DNA from: an uncultured Clostridia bacterium
GTDB taxonomy: Bacteria; Bacillota; Clostridia; TANB77; CAG-508
Length of the DNA stretch: 63,725 nucleotides
Assembly (NCBI GenBank): GCA_934129785.1
Contig: CAKOWW010000009.1
Coordinates: forward strand, 1 to 63,725
Reading direction: 5' to 3'
Shown here piece after piece: positions 25,714 through 33,388 of this stretch (position 1 is its first letter; the number at the start of each line of letters is the position of its first letter). The notes under the pieces were generated by a model. It did not search any database. It was not told the DNA's origin and worked only from the letters and a program-made list of their open reading frames with translations. A program made the translations under genes and the position numbers.

Positions 25714-26631
25714 TTATTCTTTTTTCTTTTTATCAGATTTATCTGTCATTACTTCTTTCATTGCTCCTAATGAGCTTAATGCACTAGTTGCTTCAAATGG
25801 TATAAATATTTTATTTGCTTCACCTTTTGCAACTTCTTCTAATGCTTCTAATGATTTTAATTGAACTAGTTTATCATTAGGGTCTGCTTGTTTCATTGCA
25901 TCATAAATCATTTGAATTTCTTGTGCTTTTGCTTCTGCAACTTCTCTTATAGCTTGTGCTTCACCGGCTGCTCTTCTTGCTTTTGCTTCACTGTCTGCTT
26001 CTGCTTCTAATATTGCAGCTTGTTTTTTACCTTCTGCAATTGTTATTGCTGATTGTCTTTGTGCTTCTGATTCTAGAATCATTGCTCTTTTATTTCTTTC
26101 TGCATTCATTTCTTTTTCCATTGCATCTCTGATGTCTGCTGGTGGGTTAATATCTTTTATTTCAACTCTGTCTATTTTACATCCCCATCTGTCTGTAGCT
26201 TCATCTAATACTATTCTTAATTGATTGTTTATTCCATCTCTAGAACTGAATGTTTCATCTAAATTCATTTTTCCTATGATGTCACGAATTGTTGTTATTG
26301 CTAAGTATTCAATACCTTTCTTTAAACTTTGAATTTCATAAACTGCTTTTGCTGGATCTGTTATTTGATAGAACACTACTGTGTCTATTGTTATTGTAAC
26401 ATTGTCTTTTGTAATAACGCCTTGAGGTGGTACGTCCATTGTTTGTTGTTTTAAGCTTACAACACTTCTTACATGGTCTAGAAAAGGTATTATTATTGTA
26501 AGTCCTGCATCTGCTACTTTATAAAATTTTCCTAATCTTTCTATAATATATACCTCAGATTGTTTAACGATTTTTATTGACATTGCGGCTACCACTAATA
26601 TAGCTACAAATACTATTAATAAAAATAACAT
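25714..26631 (-). CDS. Stomatin/SPFH-family membrane protein
   Basis: A 305-aa slipin of the QmcA/stomatin type, scaffold proteins of membrane microdomains. One N-terminal membrane helix (LFLLIVFVAILVVAAMSI), then the SPFH core: EVYIIERLGKFYKVADAGL, IIPF-DHVRSVVSLKQQTMDV, VTIDTVVFYQITDP, DETFSSRDGIN, WGCKIDRVEIKDI. A long Ala/Glu/Lys-rich helix follows (about 175-250) and a charged C-terminus. The usual membrane-bound NfeD/ClpP-class partner is not adjacent. It is a single-gene unit. Confidence 0.92.
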   Translation of the reverse strand: MLFLLIVFVAILVVAAMSIKIVKQSEVYIIERLGKFYKVADAGLTIIIPFLDHVRSVVSLKQQTMDVPPQGVITKDNVTITIDTVVFYQITDPAKAVYEIQSLKKGIEYLAITTIRDIIGKMNLDETFSSRDGINNQLRIVLDEATDRWGCKIDRVEIKDINPPADIRDAMEKEMNAERNKRAMILESEAQRQSAITIAEGKKQAAILEAEADSEAKARRAAGEAQAIREVAEAKAQEIQMIYDAMKQADPNDKLVQLKSLEALEEVAKGEANKIFIPFEATSALSSLGAMKEVMTDKSDKKKKE

Positions 26632-26677
26632 ATTAAAATCCTCCTTTATTTTGTTCCTTTATTTGCCAACTGTTATT

Positions 26678-26706
26678 ATTATACCATAGTATTTTAGAAA
26701 AAGAAA
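26678..26706 (-). promoter_or_regulatory. Extended -10 promoter of the stomatin-like gene
   Basis: TGGTATAAT on the minus strand (TATAAT 26683-26678) with a weak TTCTTT 17 bases upstream. Confidence 0.5.
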
Positions 26707-26761
26707 GTAGTTAACGTAAAAAATATTTTCTGTCTTATATTGTAATATTTTGGAAATTTTA

Positions 26762-26790
26762 TTGTTTTTTTGTATTTTATATTATATAAT
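26762..26790 (+). promoter_or_regulatory. Promoter of the MazF-like gene
   Basis: TTGTTT (26762-26767), 17 bases, TATAAT (26785-26790). AGGAG precedes the ATG by 8-9 bases. Confidence 0.6.
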
Positions 26791-26828
26791 GTTTAATATT
26801 ATTGTCTTAATAGTTAGGAGAGAATATT

Positions 26829-27602
26829 ATGGAAAATAATAATGAAGAAAATTATAAAATAGTAAATAATAAAAATGAAGCGATTTCTGAGTTAAATAGA
26901 TATTTAGATACTTGTCTTTTAGGTGATAAAAAACATATTAAAAAGGCCAATTTATTTTCTTATTGGTTAAAAGATTATATTCACTATATAGAACAAGAAG
27001 AAAACTTTAATTCAGCTTCTTTAAAAAGTTATTCCCGTGGTGATGTTATCAAGGTAAATTTAGGATTTAATGTAGGAAATGAAGAAGGTGGATTGCATTA
27101 TTGTATAGTACTTGATAAGAAAAATGCTAGGTCTTTTTCAACATTAACAGTAATTCCTTTATCTTCTGTAAAACCATCTACAAAGATCCGTAAAACTTCC
27201 GTGTTATTAGGTGATGATATTTATAATTGTCTTGCTAGAAAAAATAATGAAATAATAAAAATAGTAGAAACTCGTATTAGCCATTGCAAGGAAGAATTGG
27301 AAAAATTCTTATTTTTACCTGAAAATACCGAAGAAGAACGCATAATAAAAAATTATAAACTACAACAAATACGAAGCATTTTAAAAGACAACTCTGAAAA
27401 ATTAGAATTGTCTAAAAAAATAGAACAAGAGTTACAACAAATGAAAAGTGGTAGTGTTGCATTAATTAATCAAATTACAACTATAAGTAAACAAAGAATA
27501 TATAATCCCAAAAAAGATTTTGATATATTATCTGGTGTAAAAATTTCAAATGAAAAAATGCAATTAATTGATGAAAAGATTAAAAAATTCTTTCTAAATT
27601 AG
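26829..27602 (+). CDS. MazF/PemK-like endoribonuclease with long C-terminal extension
   Basis: A 257-aa protein. Residues about 67-130 match the MazF/PemK core: SRGDVIKVNLGFNVGNEEGG, HYCIVLDKKNARSFSTLTVIPLSS. A second matching block near residue 210 (GSVALINQITTISKQRI) is the usual end of the fold. Between them lies an inserted charged helical segment of about 70 residues, and a helical N-terminal region precedes the core. Such enlarged MazF-like proteins are frequent in gut Clostridia without a neighbouring antitoxin, and none is encoded here. It may carry its own control or not be a toxin at all. Single gene with its own promoter and a terminator at 27707. Confidence 0.82.
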   Translation: MENNNEENYKIVNNKNEAISELNRYLDTCLLGDKKHIKKANLFSYWLKDYIHYIEQEENFNSASLKSYSRGDVIKVNLGFNVGNEEGGLHYCIVLDKKNARSFSTLTVIPLSSVKPSTKIRKTSVLLGDDIYNCLARKNNEIIKIVETRISHCKEELEKFLFLPENTEEERIIKNYKLQQIRSILKDNSEKLELSKKIEQELQQMKSGSVALINQITTISKQRIYNPKKDFDILSGVKISNEKMQLIDEKIKKFFLN

Positions 27603-27613
27603 TAATATTTTTC

Positions 27614-27642
27614 TTGACTCTGTGTATAATATTTAGTATAAT
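27614..27642 (+). promoter_or_regulatory. Promoter of a candidate small RNA
   Basis: TTGACT (27614-27619), 17 bases, TATAAT (27637-27642), directly after the MazF-like gene. No open frame follows before the terminator. Confidence 0.6.
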
Positions 27643-27648
27643 GTATTA

Positions 27649-27735
27649 AGAACACGTTGCTGTGTAATACTTGTTATTATGTACAGCATTTTAAAGAATA
27701 CGTTAAAAATCCTGTAGCAATACAGGATTTTTATT
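27649..27735 (+). ncRNA. Candidate small RNA of about 85 nt
   Basis: The interval is bounded by a good promoter and an 8-10-bp terminator hairpin (27707-27728) with a T-rich tail. Inside, GCTGT-GTAATA-CTTG-TTATTA-TGT-ACAGC can fold into a second hairpin. No family is recognised. The alternative is that this is only the 3' untranslated region of the MazF-like gene with a chance promoter. Confidence 0.4.
27707..27732 (+). terminator. Terminator of the candidate small RNA / MazF-like gene
   Basis: AAATCCTGTA-GCAA-TACAGGATTT followed by TTATTTATT. Confidence 0.8.
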
Positions 27736-27757
27736 TATTATGTGGTTAAAAAAATTT

Positions 27758-27862
27758 ACGTGGACAAAACCATATTTTGGTATTTATCCACGTTTCTTTT
27801 TAATATCATATAAAATTACTGTAATCCAGTATTTTCAATCATTTCATAGTTTCTTCTACTGC
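27758..27862. repeat. 105-bp direct repeat, copy A
   Basis: About 95% identical to 29073-29177, same orientation. It contains the terminator hairpin (ACGTGGA...TCCACGT) and the last codons (AVEETMK-stop on the minus strand) of the GGGtGRT gene, without the rest of that gene. Together the copies bracket about 1.2 kb holding a gene fragment, a GNAT gene and its small partner. Confidence 0.85.
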
Positions 27863-27863
27863 T

Positions 27864-28013
27864 AGTTCTCAAAGCTATACTGTATATATTACTAATACTG
27901 GTAAAAAGTATCATAGAAGTGGCTGTTCTTATTTGAAAAAGAGTCAATCTGCTATTAATGTAAGTTCTGCTAAAGCTCAAGGATATACTCCTTGTTCAAG
28001 ATGCAATCCATAA
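27864..28013 (+). pseudogene. Fragment: C-terminal Cys-rich module of a lost gene
   Basis: Fifty codons to TAA at 28011 encode YTVYITNTGKKYHRSGC, SYLKKS, and a closing AKAQGYTPCSRCNP. This is the common C-terminal zinc/Ada-like module found at the end of exported nucleases and related Firmicutes proteins. There is no start codon or RBS; the frame begins at the breakpoint of the 105-bp repeat. It is a 5'-truncated remnant left by the rearrangement that duplicated the repeat. Confidence 0.72.
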
Positions 28014-28023
28014 TTAGTTATAT

Positions 28024-28059
28024 AAAAAACTTCCAACTTATTACAGTTAGAAGTTTTTT
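28024..28059. terminator. Bidirectional terminator
   Basis: AAAAAACTTC(C)AACT and AGTT(A)GAAGTTTTTT pair around TATTAC. It can end both the plus-strand fragment and the minus-strand GNAT gene. Confidence 0.72.
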
Positions 28060-28084
28060 GTTTCAACAATTGTTTTTAGTCTTT

Positions 28085-28705
28085 CTAGTCTATTTCGTAT
28101 CTGCTTAAATCTTTTAACATTTGAAGTAAATATTCTCCTTCATTTTTATTTCTTTCATCTTTTTCTAAATTTCTTTTTCCGAAACATACAAATCCATTAT
28201 TTTGATAGAATTCTTCTAATTTCGCTTTATCTTCACATTCCAAAAAGACAAATCTTCCGCCCATTAGTTCTTGCGCCTCTTTAATTTTATCGCAAGCCAT
28301 TTTTAATAATATATCTCCACTTATCAAATCATTATATCCATTATCATAATTTTTCCCTAATTGGCCTATCAGTGGTAACGAAATATTATAGCTTTTACTT
28401 TCTTTATCATATATTGCAAATTTTAATAATTTTTTTCTTTTTGTTTCACTTAATTTTACCTTTTTTATATTAGTAACTTTGTTCGTTATAGCAAAATACC
28501 CTACTATTACTTCTTGTTCTCTATATTGACTTGTAACAATATAAGTTCTTGCTATATCTTGTTTTGAAAAAACTATTGCTTTTTCTTTTAAAAAATATTC
28601 TACATCTCGATTTAAATCACATTTGTATCTACTTAATATTTCTTTTGTCTCTTGTTCCCCAAGTTCACTGTAAATGTCTTTTAGATTTATTATCTTATAT
28701 CCCAT
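28085..28705 (-). CDS. GNAT-fold acetyltransferase, possible toxin
   Basis: A 206-aa protein. It has the GNAT layout: EVIVGYFAITN (beta4), PLIGQLGKNYDN-like acceptor region before the helix ISGDILLKMACDKIKEAQ, GGRFVFLECED (beta5) and FYQNNGFVCFGKR, the classical end of the fold. The CoA loop is degenerate compared with the usual Q/RxxGxG/A. It begins 3 bases after a 57-aa gene of the type that commonly precedes such acetyltransferases, so the pair may be a GNAT-type toxin-antitoxin module. It lies between 105-bp direct repeats, suggesting mobility. Confidence 0.75.
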   Translation of the reverse strand: MGYKIINLKDIYSELGEQETKEILSRYKCDLNRDVEYFLKEKAIVFSKQDIARTYIVTSQYREQEVIVGYFAITNKVTNIKKVKLSETKRKKLLKFAIYDKESKSYNISLPLIGQLGKNYDNGYNDLISGDILLKMACDKIKEAQELMGGRFVFLECEDKAKLEEFYQNNGFVCFGKRNLEKDERNKNEGEYLLQMLKDLSRYEID

Positions 28706-28708
28706 ATT

Positions 28709-28882
28709 TTACTTTTTGAATATCTTCCTTATTGTTTCACCATCTGTTATATTTTCAACCATTTTATTTATCTTTATAACTTTAGATTTTTTATTTTCTG
28801 CATTTTCTAAAGCATTAATAAATTTATTAGCTGATTTTCTATTTTTTATGGTTATTTCTTTAAAAAAACTCTTTGTTGCCAT
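28709..28882 (-). CDS. Small antitoxin-like partner of the GNAT gene, 57 aa
   Basis: ATG 28882 with AGGAG 8 bases upstream. Product starts MATKSFFKEITIKNRKSANK and continues FINALENAENKK...INKMVENITDGETIRKIFKK. I recognise the MATKSF...INALENA pattern as that of small proteins placed before GNAT genes in Firmicutes; these are presumed antitoxins. It is basic with a short beta-strand near the N-terminus, compatible with DNA and toxin binding. It is coupled to the GNAT gene by a 3-base gap. Confidence 0.65.
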   Translation of the reverse strand: MATKSFFKEITIKNRKSANKFINALENAENKKSKVIKINKMVENITDGETIRKIFKK

Positions 28883-29072
28883 CTTATCATCTCCTACTAT
28901 ATTATATGTGACATTTACAATATTATAACATTCTTTTATGTGAATTTCAATTTATATGTATCAAAATATTTTTTCTATATTCACACTGTATTTTAGCATG
29001 CTAATAAGTTTTGTCAATATATTTTTACTGCATATTTAACCCATGTGTAAAAAATAATTTAGTTATGGAAAA

Positions 29073-29177
29073 ACGTGGACAAAACCGTATTTTGGTATTT
29101 ATCCACGTTTCTTTTTAATATCATATAAAATTACTATAATCCAGTATTATCATTTATTTCATAGCTTCTTCTACTGC
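29073..29177. repeat. 105-bp direct repeat, copy B, with GGGtGRT terminator
   Basis: The intact copy: it spans the last seven codons of the GGGtGRT gene and the terminator hairpin (29073-29108, ACGTGGA/TCCACGT with internal pairing). Copy A is at 27758-27862. Confidence 0.85.
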
Positions 29178-30155
29178 AACAGCTACAGCTACTGATGCAC
29201 CAACCATAGGGTTATTTCCCATACCGATTAATCCCATCATTTCAACGTGTGCTGGAACTGATGAACTTCCTGCAAATTGTGCATCTGAATGCATTCTTCC
29301 CATTGTATCTGTCATACCATATGAAGCTGGTCCTGCTGCCATATTGTCTGGGTGTAATGTTCTTCCTGTTCCACCACCTGAAGCAACTGAGAAGTATTTT
29401 TTACCTGCTTCAATTCTTTCTTTTTTGTATGTTCCTGCTACTGGATGTTGGAATCTTGTTGGGTTTGTTGAGTTTCCTGTAATTGATACATCAACATCTT
29501 CTAACCACATAATTGCAACACCTTCTCTTACATCATTTGCTCCATAGCATCTAACTTGTGCTCTTTCACCATCTGAGTAAGGTATTTCTTCTACAACTTT
29601 TACTTTTCCTGTAAAGAAGTCGAAGTCAGTTTTTACATATGTAAATCCGTTTATTCTAGATATTACTTGTGCAGCATCTTTTCCAAGTCCATTTAAGATA
29701 ACTCTTAGTGGTTCTTTTCTTACTTTGTTTGCTGATTTTGCTATACCAATAGCTCCCTCAGCTGCTGCAAAGCTTTCATGTCCTGCTAAGAATGCAAAAC
29801 ATTTTGTTTCTTCTGATAATAGCATTGAAGCTAGGTTTCCATGTCCTAATCCAACTTTTCTATCATCTGCAACTGAACCAGGGATACAAAATGCTTGTAA
29901 ACCTTCTCCTATTGCTTTTGCTGCGTCAGCTGCTTTTGTGCATCCTTTTTTGATTGCAATTGCTGCACCTAAAGTATATGCCCAAGCTGCGTTTTCAAAA
30001 CATATTGGTTGTACTCCTTTTACTATTTCATATGGATTAAATCCTTTGTCTGTACATATTTTTAATGCATCTTCAAAATCTTTTATTCCGTATTTTTCCA
30101 TTACTGGTTTTATTTGGTCTATTCTTCTTTCATAACTTTCAAATGTTACTGCCAT
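29154..30155 (-). CDS. GGGtGRT-family protein
   Basis: A 333-aa protein named after its motif, seen here as SGGGTGRTLHPDN near residue 261. Other typical parts are GHGNLASMLLSEETKCFAF-like and AAGPASYGMTD near 273-282. Function is not established; the family is nearly always encoded next to a NifU/IscU-like scaffold, as here, so a role in Fe-S cluster handling is inferred. Start ATG 30155 with a GGAGG box. It is second in the operon with the NifU-like gene, separated by a 182-base spacer that holds a long hairpin. Its last codons are duplicated at 27842-27862. Confidence 0.92.
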   Translation of the reverse strand: MAVTFESYERRIDQIKPVMEKYGIKDFEDALKICTDKGFNPYEIVKGVQPICFENAAWAYTLGAAIAIKKGCTKAADAAKAIGEGLQAFCIPGSVADDRKVGLGHGNLASMLLSEETKCFAFLAGHESFAAAEGAIGIAKSANKVRKEPLRVILNGLGKDAAQVISRINGFTYVKTDFDFFTGKVKVVEEIPYSDGERAQVRCYGANDVREGVAIMWLEDVDVSITGNSTNPTRFQHPVAGTYKKERIEAGKKYFSVASGGGTGRTLHPDNMAAGPASYGMTDTMGRMHSDAQFAGSSSVPAHVEMMGLIGMGNNPMVGASVAVAVAVEEAMK

Positions 30156-30237
30156 TTCTATTCCTCCTTATAAAATTATGGTTTCTCTTTATTTTGTTTT
30201 ATTTTTATTTTCCTAAAATTAATTTAAATTAGTAAGA

Positions 30238-30316
30238 TGTGCATTTTTATAAAAATAGGCAAGCTGAAGGTGTACTTTTGTACATCGAAGTTTGAATATT
30301 TATATAAAAATGTGCA
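30238..30316 (-). other. Long structured spacer between NifU-like and GGGtGRT genes
   Basis: Outer arms TGTGCATTTTTATAAAAATA (30238-30257) and TATTTATATAAAAATGTGCA (30297-30316) pair imperfectly over about 19 bp. The enclosed loop forms a second hairpin (GGTGTAC-TTTT-GTACATC). No T run on either strand, so it is not a terminator. It may stabilise or process the message between the two cistrons. Confidence 0.6.
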
Positions 30317-30337
30317 GATTGCTGATTTTAATTAATT

Positions 30338-31030
30338 TTATGCTTCTCTAGGGTCTATCTTCTTAACTGCATCATTGAATCTTCCATATGTACCAGAAGC
30401 TTTTTCTATAGCTTCTTTAGGATCAATTCCTGCTTTTATGTTGTCCATCATTTTTCCTAAATGAACATATTTATAACCTATTATTTGGTCATCTTTGTCT
30501 AATCCTAATTCTACTATATAACCTTCTGCTAAGTTTAAGTATCTTGGTCCTTTTAGTGAACTTGAATAAATTGTTCCTACTTGTGATGTATGTCCTTTTC
30601 CTAAGTCTTCAAGCCCTGCTCCTACTGGAAGTCCTCCTTCTGAGAAAGCTGTTTGTGTTCTACCATATACTATTTGTAAGAATAATTCTCTCATAGCAGT
30701 ATTTATAGCATCACATACTAAGTCTGTATTTAATGCTTCTAATATTGTTTTTCCTGTTAATATTTCTCCTGCCATTGCTGCTGAATGTGTCATTCCTGAA
30801 CATCCTATTGTTTCTATTAAAGCTTCTTGTATTATTCCATCTTTAACATTTAATGTTAGTTTACAAGCTCCTTGTTGTGGTGCACACCAACCTATACCAT
30901 GTGTTAAACCTGAAATGTCTTTTATTTCTTTTGCTTTTACCCATTTTCCTTCTTCTGGAATTGGTGCTGGTCCATGGTTAACTCCTTTTGCTACTGTACA
31001 CATTCCTTCTAATTCTTTTGAATAAATCAT
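30338..31030 (-). CDS. NifU/IscU-like Fe-S scaffold protein
   Basis: A 230-aa protein, larger than IscU, of the scaffold family that travels with GGGtGRT. The conserved cysteine loop is ETIGCSGMTHSAAMAGEILTGK near residue 110, with further cysteines in GWCAPQQGACKL (about 49-60) and LVCDAINTAMRELF, plus YSSSLKGPRYLNLAEGY. Predicted cytoplasmic, binding an iron-sulfur cluster. RBS AGGAG upstream of ATG 31030. No isc/suf genes lie in this window. Confidence 0.88.
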   Translation of the reverse strand: MIYSKELEGMCTVAKGVNHGPAPIPEEGKWVKAKEIKDISGLTHGIGWCAPQQGACKLTLNVKDGIIQEALIETIGCSGMTHSAAMAGEILTGKTILEALNTDLVCDAINTAMRELFLQIVYGRTQTAFSEGGLPVGAGLEDLGKGHTSQVGTIYSSSLKGPRYLNLAEGYIVELGLDKDDQIIGYKYVHLGKMMDNIKAGIDPKEAIEKASGTYGRFNDAVKKIDPREA

Positions 31031-31126
31031 TTTTATTAGCTCCTTTCAATTTTTGATTTTGTTCCGCGTTTATTTATATGTTTAGGATTTATCCTAAAAT
31101 TAATAACATATTTTGTAGGCAATTTT

Positions 31127-31819
31127 TTAATCTCCACCTTGATTTTTCATTTTTCTAACTTCTTCTTCTGATAATAAAATTTGATTTCTTCTTTTTTTAG
31201 GCTCTTGTGATTCTTTAGGTTTTTCTATTTCTTCTGTATTATAGCCTATTTGATTTCCAACATCTTTTATATAAATTCCAGATTCATAAACGTCTTTTTT
31301 TACTGGTTCTTTTGCTCCTTTGAAATATCTTTCTAATATTTCTCTATCTTTTTTGCTTACTTGTTCATGACCAATACCTAAATATTCATATCTCCAAATT
31401 ATGTGTCTTTCATAATTATCAAAATAGCTATTTAACAAATCTTCATAGTTATATTCTACTTTGAATTTCAAGTTTTGAATTGTTATTGTTATGTTTGACC
31501 ATAACTCTCCTGTTATTTCGGATTTTCTAAATTCTTCTCTTACTTGTTTTATTCCTTCATATAAATATTTTACTAATGCTAAATATTCATTTTCATCTAG
31601 ATTGAATTTATTTGGTATTTCATAAACATTTACTGGTTTTTTCTTTAATATTCCTTTTGGAATATAGTAAAAATATAGTTCCCCCGTTTTTTTCCCATCT
31701 GGCATGTCTATTATGGAACTATATAAATACAGTTTATCCCATTTTTCTGGTATCATATAAAATAGTTCTTTTTGTATGTTTTCATAGATTTGTTTTATCT
31801 TTTTAGTATGATTTAACAT
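31127..31819 (-). CDS. YezG-like immunity protein (DUF600) with charged tail
   Basis: A 230-aa protein. Residues 1-150 fit the YezG/DUF600 pattern: an N-terminal helix IYENIQKELFYMIPEKWDKLYLYSS, GELYFYYIPKG, VYEIPNKFNLDENEY, VREEF..., LWSNITITI, KVEYNYEDL and ERHIIWRYEYLGI. The last about 70 residues are a lysine/glutamate-rich extension. YezG neutralises the LXG-type nuclease toxin YeeF in Bacillus; no LXG toxin is present here, so it is an orphan immunity gene or has another target. It ends a few bases from gpmI (8-base gap upstream) and may be co-transcribed with the glycolytic genes. Confidence 0.8.
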   Translation of the reverse strand: MLNHTKKIKQIYENIQKELFYMIPEKWDKLYLYSSIIDMPDGKKTGELYFYYIPKGILKKKPVNVYEIPNKFNLDENEYLALVKYLYEGIKQVREEFRKSEITGELWSNITITIQNLKFKVEYNYEDLLNSYFDNYERHIIWRYEYLGIGHEQVSKKDREILERYFKGAKEPVKKDVYESGIYIKDVGNQIGYNTEEIEKPKESQEPKKRRNQILLSEEEVRKMKNQGGD

Positions 31820-31826
31820 ATCCCTT

Positions 31827-33368
31827 TTATTCCTTATCTAATAAACTTGTTCCTGTCATTTCTTCTGGTTTTTCAAGATTCATTAAATCAAGCATTGTTG
31901 GTGCTAAATCTGCTAATTTTCCACCTGATTTTAATTTTAGTTTTTCATTTGCTGTTACCAAAATTAATGGTACAGGATTTGTTGTATGTGCTGTGTGTGG
32001 TTCTCCTGTTTTGTAGTCTATCATTTGTTCTGCATTTCCATGGTCTGCAGTTATTAGTAAATTTCCTTGTTTTTCTTCTACTAATTTTACTACTTTTCCT
32101 ACACATTCATCTACTGCTTCTACTGCTTTTATTGCAGCTGGTAAGCTTCCTGTGTGTCCTACCATGTCTGTATTTGCATAGTTTAAAATTATTGAATCAT
32201 ATTTGTCTTGTGATATTGCTTCTAATACTTTGTCTGTTACTTCATATGCACTCATTTCTGGTTTCATGTCATATGTTTCTACTTTTGGTGATGGTACTAA
32301 TATTCTGTCTTCTCCTTCATATTGTTTTTCTTCTCCACCATTAAAGAAGAATGTAACATGTGCATATTTTTCTGTTTCTGCTATTCTTAGTTGTGTATAT
32401 CCTTTATTACTTATATATTCTCCAAATGTATTTTTTAGTGGTTCTTTTTTGAATGCAATGTGTACATTTGGCATTGTTTCATCATAACTTGTGAAACATA
32501 CGAAATATGTGTTTAAGTCTTTTTTTGTTTCAAATCCATCAAAGTTAGGATCTACAATTGCTCTTGTTATTTCTCTTGCTCTGTCTGGTCTGAAGTTGAA
32601 GAATATTACTGAATCATTTTTTCCTATTGTTGCTACTGGTTCTTCTCCATTACATATTACTGTTGGTTCTACAAATTCATCAAATACTTCTTTTTGGTAT
32701 GAGTCTTCAATTGCTTTTATGCTACTATTAGCTTTGTTTCCTTTTCCGTTTACTAGTGCATCATAACATTTTTGAACTCTTTGCCATCTTTTATCTCTAT
32801 CCATTGCATAGAATCTTCCAGATAAACTAGCTATTTTTCCAACACCTTTTTCATTCATTTTGTCTTGTAATTTTAGTATATAACTTTCTGCTGATGCTGG
32901 TGGTGTATCTCTACCATCTAAGAAACAATGTACATATACATCTTCAAAGTCTCTTCTTTTTGCCATTTCTAGAAGTCCATATAAATGTCTATTGTGGCTA
33001 TGAACTCCACCGTCTGATACAAGTCCTAATATGTGTAATTTTGAATTGTTTTTCTTGCAGTTTTCAATTGCTGATATAAATTCTGGATTTGAGAAAAAGT
33101 CTCCATCTTCTATTGATTTTGTTATTCTTGTTAATTCTTGATATACAATTCTTCCTGCTCCAATGTTTGTGTGTCCTACTTCTGAATTTCCCATTTGTCC
33201 TTCTGGTAGTCCAACTGCTAGCCCACTTGTTCCTATGTCTACATTAGAGTATTTTTTCATTAGTCTATCAATATTAGGTGTTTTTGCCATTTTTATTGCA
33301 TTTCCATCTTTATTTGGATTGTCTCCAAAACCATCTAATATCATTAACATTGTTAATTTATCTTTCAT
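31827..33368 (-). CDS. gpmI: 2,3-bisphosphoglycerate-independent phosphoglycerate mutase
   Basis: A 513-aa Mn-dependent enzyme interconverting 3- and 2-phosphoglycerate. Motifs: LMILDGFGDN, the phosphoserine loop MGNSEVGHTNIGAGR (nucleophile Ser near 62), DGGVHSHNRHLYG, FLDGRDTPP, FNFRPDRAREIT and the metal site TADHGNAEQM. Length is standard. It follows tpiA by 20 bases in pgk-tpiA-gpmI. Confidence 0.97.
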   Translation of the reverse strand: MKDKLTMLMILDGFGDNPNKDGNAIKMAKTPNIDRLMKKYSNVDIGTSGLAVGLPEGQMGNSEVGHTNIGAGRIVYQELTRITKSIEDGDFFSNPEFISAIENCKKNNSKLHILGLVSDGGVHSHNRHLYGLLEMAKRRDFEDVYVHCFLDGRDTPPASAESYILKLQDKMNEKGVGKIASLSGRFYAMDRDKRWQRVQKCYDALVNGKGNKANSSIKAIEDSYQKEVFDEFVEPTVICNGEEPVATIGKNDSVIFFNFRPDRAREITRAIVDPNFDGFETKKDLNTYFVCFTSYDETMPNVHIAFKKEPLKNTFGEYISNKGYTQLRIAETEKYAHVTFFFNGGEEKQYEGEDRILVPSPKVETYDMKPEMSAYEVTDKVLEAISQDKYDSIILNYANTDMVGHTGSLPAAIKAVEAVDECVGKVVKLVEEKQGNLLITADHGNAEQMIDYKTGEPHTAHTTNPVPLILVTANEKLKLKSGGKLADLAPTMLDLMNLEKPEEMTGTSLLDKE

Positions 33369-33388
33369 TTCTACATTTACCGTCCTTT

